Below are positions 23,658-26,235 of a DNA stretch of 26,235 bases, in pieces (positions within the stretch are counted from its first letter, which is position 1; the number at the start of each line of letters is the position of its first letter). Under the pieces are notes generated by a model. The model had not been told where the DNA came from. It saw nothing but the letters and a program-made list of their open reading frames with translations, and did not search any database. Source of the stretch: Cloacimonetes bacterium SCGC AAA252-N17 (GTDB taxonomy: Bacteria > Cloacimonadota > Cloacimonadia > JGIOTU-2); contig ASNI01000019.1 in NCBI GenBank assembly GCA_000404785.1, positions 1 through 26,235 on the forward strand, read 5' to 3'. The translations under genes and the position numbers were made by a program.

Positions 23658-25205
23658 ATGAAAAGAGCACAACGCCGAATCGCAGAAGGCATCCTTTTCA
23701 CAGATATGTATCAGCTTACTATGGCTCAGATGTTTTACAGACATGGCATACATGAGAAAACCGTTCAGTTCGATCATTTTTATCGAGCCAATCCTGACTA
23801 TGGAAAGCATGAAGCCGGGTTTTGTATCAATGCGGGACTGGAATGGTTGCTGGATTGGATGAAAGATGCCCGATTTCGGGAAAAGGATATTCAATATCTG
23901 AGAAAGCATAAAGCGAGACAAAGTGGAAAATCATTATTTGAAGAGGATTTTTTACAATACCTTCTTGAGTATGGTAACTTTGACAATATTACACTCCGGG
24001 CAATTCCAGAGGGCAGGGTTGTTCATCCGAATGTGCCGTTGACAACTGTGCAGGGTCCCTTTGCAATGGCACAAATTCTGGAATCACCTCTTTTGAACTT
24101 CTTGAATTATCAGACCTTGATCGCCACAAAAGCTGCACGAATTCACGTAGCCGGTAAAGGAAGACCTCTACTCGAATTTGGCATGAGAAGAGCTCAGGGG
24201 CTTGGCTCGCTTGCAGGTACTCGAGCAGCACTCATCGGTGGCGCAGATTTCTCCTCTAACACCGGCATATCCTATGCACTGGGCAATCCACCAAGTGGAA
24301 CCCACGCACATTGCATGGTGCAGGCATTTATGGCTCTTGGTCATGATGAACTCGATGCATTTCGGGCATATGCAGATGTCTATCCGGACGATTGCCTGTT
24401 ACTTGTTGATACGATCAATACCTTGGAGAGCGGCCTCCCGAATGCAATAAAGGTTTTTGAAGAACTTCGCAGAAAAGGACATGAACCTGTTGGAATTCGT
24501 CTTGATTCCGGCGATCTGGCATACCTTGCAATTCAGTCCGCAAAGATGCTTAACAAAGCAGGTTTCGAGGATGCGGTCATCGTGCTTTCCAACGCACTCG
24601 ACGAACTCGTAATCTGGCAGATCGTTACTCAGATCAGAGAGGAAGCCTCACAAAACGATGTCGATCCAGACAAGCTTATAAACCGGCTTGTGTATGGAGT
24701 TGGAACAGGACTGATCACCTCTGAGGGTGCTTCAGCTCTGGATGGTGTTTACAAACTTGTGTCTATTGAGAAAAATGGCGAACTATTTCCCGCAATGAAG
24801 CTCTCAGGTGCAAAAGAAAAAATATTGAATCCGGGAAACAAAAAAATATGGCGTATCTATGATGTGCGGGGAAAAGCGACTGCCGATCTCATCGCAATGT
24901 ACGATGAAGATCTTCGAAATAGAGATCAAATTACTCTTCATCATCTTATTGAACATACCAAGAAGCGAACTCTTCTGAGAAACGAAATATCAGAGCTTGA
25001 AGAACTGCATATTGATATCCTGAAAGACGGCAAGCTTGTGTATGAACTGCCCACATTGGAGCAGATCCGCAAAACAAGAATAAAGGATATTGATAGCCTA
25101 GATCCTGGCGTAAAGCGTTTCGTAAATCCCCATTTCTATCATGTTTCGCTCTCAAAAAAACTTTGGGATACAAAAGAGCAATTGGTCGAGAAACTGAAGG
25201 CATGA
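23658..25205 (+). CDS. pncB: Nicotinate phosphoribosyltransferase
   Basis: 515 residues, AGGAG before the ATG, 22 nt after the small tail-anchored gene. It converts nicotinate and PRPP to nicotinate mononucleotide in NAD salvage. FTDMYQLTMAQMF (14-26) is the N-terminal substrate-site signature. FGMRRAQG and GADFSSNTGISYALGNPPSGTHAHCM form the PRPP/phosphohistidine region, with the GTHAH motif intact. DSGDLAYLA and the FGVGT-like YGVGTGL loop complete the active site. The length and C-terminal extension fit the long NAPRT subfamily rather than the ~400-residue E. coli PncB. Making NAD precursors next to an NAD-consuming ligase may be meaningful or coincidental. Confidence 0.93.
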   Translation: MKRAQRRIAEGILFTDMYQLTMAQMFYRHGIHEKTVQFDHFYRANPDYGKHEAGFCINAGLEWLLDWMKDARFREKDIQYLRKHKARQSGKSLFEEDFLQYLLEYGNFDNITLRAIPEGRVVHPNVPLTTVQGPFAMAQILESPLLNFLNYQTLIATKAARIHVAGKGRPLLEFGMRRAQGLGSLAGTRAALIGGADFSSNTGISYALGNPPSGTHAHCMVQAFMALGHDELDAFRAYADVYPDDCLLLVDTINTLESGLPNAIKVFEELRRKGHEPVGIRLDSGDLAYLAIQSAKMLNKAGFEDAVIVLSNALDELVIWQIVTQIREEASQNDVDPDKLINRLVYGVGTGLITSEGASALDGVYKLVSIEKNGELFPAMKLSGAKEKILNPGNKKIWRIYDVRGKATADLIAMYDEDLRNRDQITLHHLIEHTKKRTLLRNEISELEELHIDILKDGKLVYELPTLEQIRKTRIKDIDSLDPGVKRFVNPHFYHVSLSKKLWDTKEQLVEKLKA

Positions 25206-25227
25206 TGCCAAATTAAAAATCTGTTTA

Positions 25228-25260
25228 TTGACATCCAGAGTAACAAAAAAGAAATATAAC
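25228..25260 (+). promoter_or_regulatory. Candidate promoter of tRNA-Ala
   Basis: TTGACA at 25228-25233 and TATAAC at 25255-25260, 13 nt before the tRNA. The 21-nt spacer is longer than ideal; AATATA at 25253 gives 19 nt. Confidence 0.35.
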
Positions 25261-25273
25261 ACCAATATAGTGT

Positions 25274-25349
25274 GGGGAAGTAGCTCAGCTGGGAGAGCAC
25301 AGCGTTCGCAATGCTGCGGTCGAGGGTTCGAGTCCCTTCTTCTCCACCA
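25274..25349 (+). tRNA. tRNA-Ala (anticodon CGC)
   Basis: 76 nt with encoded CCA. The acceptor stem GGGGAAG/CTTCTCC includes the G3-U70 pair that identifies alanine tRNA. The D arm is AGCTCAGCTGGGAGAGC; the anticodon stem CAGCG/TGCTG holds loop TTCGCAA (anticodon CGC, reads GCG). The T arm is GAGGG-TTCGAGT-CCCTT. A standard cloverleaf, no intron. Confidence 0.93.
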
Positions 25350-25434
25350 TTCTTAAAAATTAAACTACATGTGGTTCGAGAAGATCAAATTATAAAACCC
25401 GGCAGTAATCAATTTTACTGAAGTTTCGAAGGAG

Positions 25435-25474
25435 TGGAAATTACTTAATAAATCATATTTAACCTTTATAATAT
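25435..25474 (+). repeat. Dispersed intergenic repeat, copy 2
   Basis: Same as 175-216: TGGAAATTACTTAATAAATC at the start and CCTTTATAATAT at the end, with small indels. Confidence 0.55.
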
Positions 25475-25506
25475 ATTCTTCGAAAGATGAGTAAGATTTG
25501 AGTTCT

Positions 25507-25522
25507 TCCCGACAAGTCGGGA
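25507..25522. repeat. TCCCGAC/GTCGGGA hairpin
   Basis: TCCCGAC and GTCGGGA arms are separated by AA. Third member of the TCCCGA family in this window. Confidence 0.45.
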
Positions 25523-25598
25523 CTAATATCAAATAAAACTCTAAATGATAAATATCAAATTAGCTCCAATTTAGAAATTCAGAATCCAAATACTATAA

Positions 25599-25631
25599 AA
25601 TCACAAATCACAAATTCCAAATTCCAAATTT
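25599..25631 (+). repeat. Short imperfect tandem repeat
   Basis: ACAAATC/ACAAATT and AAATTCC units follow one another several times. Low-complexity AT-rich DNA with no coding signal. Confidence 0.4.
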
Positions 25632-25637
25632 TATTAG

Positions 25638-25707
25638 ACCCGTTCTACATAGCAGTAGCAACCATTCTACGTAGTACTACGAAGGATGAACTGCTACTGC
25701 GAAGGGT
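25638..25707. repeat. Long imperfect hairpin
   Basis: Around the centre GTAGTACTAC (25671-25680) the two arms share, going outward, CTACG, GAA-GG, TGCTACTGC and GAA-GGGT, with small bulges. The ~70-nt structure lies between the tRNA and the MITE-like element. Confidence 0.5.
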
Positions 25708-25865
25708 GAATAATTAGTAATTTCCACGACAACTTGTTGGTAAGTTTTATTTATTAAGTGCTTGATTTATATTTATCTCTTTTATACAGGGATACCCCCA
25801 AAAATTCGATGAAGATTCTCTGGATAGTGCATGAATAAAGTGTTTGCGGAGAATTCTTAAATTCT

Positions 25866-25891
25866 GGTTACCAAGCCCCAGCTTGGTAACC
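25866..25891. repeat. 11-bp hairpin inside the MITE-like element
   Basis: GGTTACCAAGC (25866-25876) and GCTTGGTAACC (25881-25891) pair perfectly around CCCA. Confidence 0.65.
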
Positions 25892-25940
25892 CATAATTCA
25901 TATTAAAATCATCACACAATTTGTATCCATCCCTGCTGTT

Positions 25941-26002
25941 GTCACCCTGATCCGCCAGCTGGCGGAGAAGGGTCTGTCCCACTTCGAGAACCTCAGTGTG
26001 AC
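25941..26002. repeat. Nested hairpin with palindrome TCCGCCAGCTGGCGGA, copy 2
   Basis: Outer arms GTCACCCTGA (25941-25950) and TCAGTGTGAC (25993-26002) pair with one mismatch. The identical 16-bp palindrome seen at 14270-14285 sits at 25951-25966. Confidence 0.55.
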
Positions 26003-26130
26003 AGTGCTTTTAACTATTATGGTTATTTCTTTCTTTTACTATTTATACGGATGATATTCAATAAGTTTTCCTTAAAGTGTCATGAATATGAAAAATTTTG
26101 GGGGTATGCCAAATTATCTCTTTTATAAAC

Positions 26131-26217
26131 TTGACATAGTTTTGTGCTTTTGATTTTTTAATCAAAAATTTTTGAATAAAAGTGAAAAATAAAAAAATCT
26201 AATCAAATCAATGGAGG
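26131..26217 (+). promoter_or_regulatory. Candidate -35 element and Shine-Dalgarno of the last gene
   Basis: TTGACA at 26131-26136, only 3 bp after the MITE-like element's right direct repeat, with no strong -10. GGAGG at 26213-26217 lies 6 nt before an ATG. The inserted element has therefore replaced the sequence upstream of this promoter. Confidence 0.35.
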
Positions 26218-26223
26218 ATATTG

Positions 26224-26235
26224 ATGAAAAAGATT
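26224..26235 (+). CDS. Start of a gene cut off by the window end
   Basis: ATG followed by codons for KKI, behind a good GGAGG. MKKI is a common beginning of exported proteins, but four codons allow no identification. Confidence 0.5.

Larger units (their letters stand above)
25773..26127. mobile_element. MITE-like insertion with 14-bp target duplication
   Basis: TTATCTCTTTTATA occurs at 25773-25786 and again at 26114-26127. Just inside these repeats lie inverted ends: GGATACCCCCAAAA (from 25790) and TTTTGGGGGTATGCC (26096-26110). The ~327-bp insert has no coding potential and contains two further hairpins. Direct repeats flanking inverted ends are the signature of a non-autonomous transposable element. 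No related transposase is in the window, and the RAYT family does not make such duplications. Confidence 0.6.

Noticed and set aside
25272..25347. Alternative tRNA register starting at GTGGGGA
   Set aside because: Shifting the acceptor by two bases removes the G3-U70 alanine identity pair and the encoded CCA end; the 25274 start gives both.
25599..25631. Possible CRISPR-like repeats
   Set aside because: Units are under 10 bp, imperfect and without spacers; no cas gene in the window.

Overview
AT-rich bacterial chromosome segment, probably from the FCB-like side of the tree. Cloacimonadota or a related uncultured phylum is my guess from gene style and repeat style; no rRNA or other decisive marker is present. 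Conserved housekeeping genes (Xer recombinase, glutamine synthetase, hydrogenase nickel chaperones, NAD-dependent DNA ligase, nicotinate phosphoribosyltransferase, tRNA-Ala) alternate with accessory DNA, gene fossils and hairpin repeats.

Layout. 1-255: hairpins and a dispersed repeat. 256-2200 (minus): a Xer tyrosine recombinase followed by an exported TPR protein. 2266-4542: what I read as a decayed integron. It holds the last ~60 residues of a tyrosine recombinase or integron-integrase, an att-like site, and two gene cassettes. The first bases of each cassette are complementary to the R'' box of its own trailing attC-like site. 4543-5109: no intact gene, one minus-strand fossil. 5110-12906: the centrepiece, a three-gene plus-strand operon encoding (i) an exported, membrane-anchored von Willebrand A protein with a C-terminal FHA-like domain, (ii) an 898-residue Tubulin_2/FtsZ-like GTPase with intact nucleotide-binding glycine loops and T7-like acidic pair, and (iii) a 1061-residue full-length paralogue of (ii) that has lost those motifs and gained a coiled coil and two membrane helices. 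12936-13805: the 3' end of a sensor histidine kinase whose N-terminal half is missing, so the accessory region appears to end inside a broken gene. 13806-14575: non-coding, with three copies of a hairpin family whose inner stems differ but still pair.

14576-18976: SagB-type oxidoreductase, flavodoxin-like pseudogene, alkaline-phosphatase-superfamily phosphodiesterase, LiaF-like membrane protein and glutamine synthetase. 18998-19608: a REP-associated tyrosine transposase (RAYT) with a related 18-bp palindrome both inside its gene and over its stop codon. 19651-21059: an archaeal-style HypA and Mrp/MinD-type HypB pair for [NiFe]-hydrogenase nickel insertion, split by a 235-bp inverted-repeat element carrying an internally deleted GxxExxY gene. 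21263-25205: ligA, a small tail-anchored protein, and pncB. 25274-25349: tRNA-Ala(CGC). 25350-26223: intergenic repeats, including a ~327-bp MITE-like insertion flanked by perfect 14-bp direct repeats. The window ends four codons into a new gene.

How the centrepiece may work (inference): the active tubulin-like GTPase polymerises or switches, the membrane-embedded pseudo-tubulin paralogue anchors or nucleates it, and the VWA protein couples the cytoplasmic assembly to the periplasmic face. A VWA plus FtsZ-like pairing has been proposed before as a membrane-remodelling system (Makarova and Koonin, 2010, from memory). I do not recall the catalytic-plus-degenerate tubulin pair having been described.
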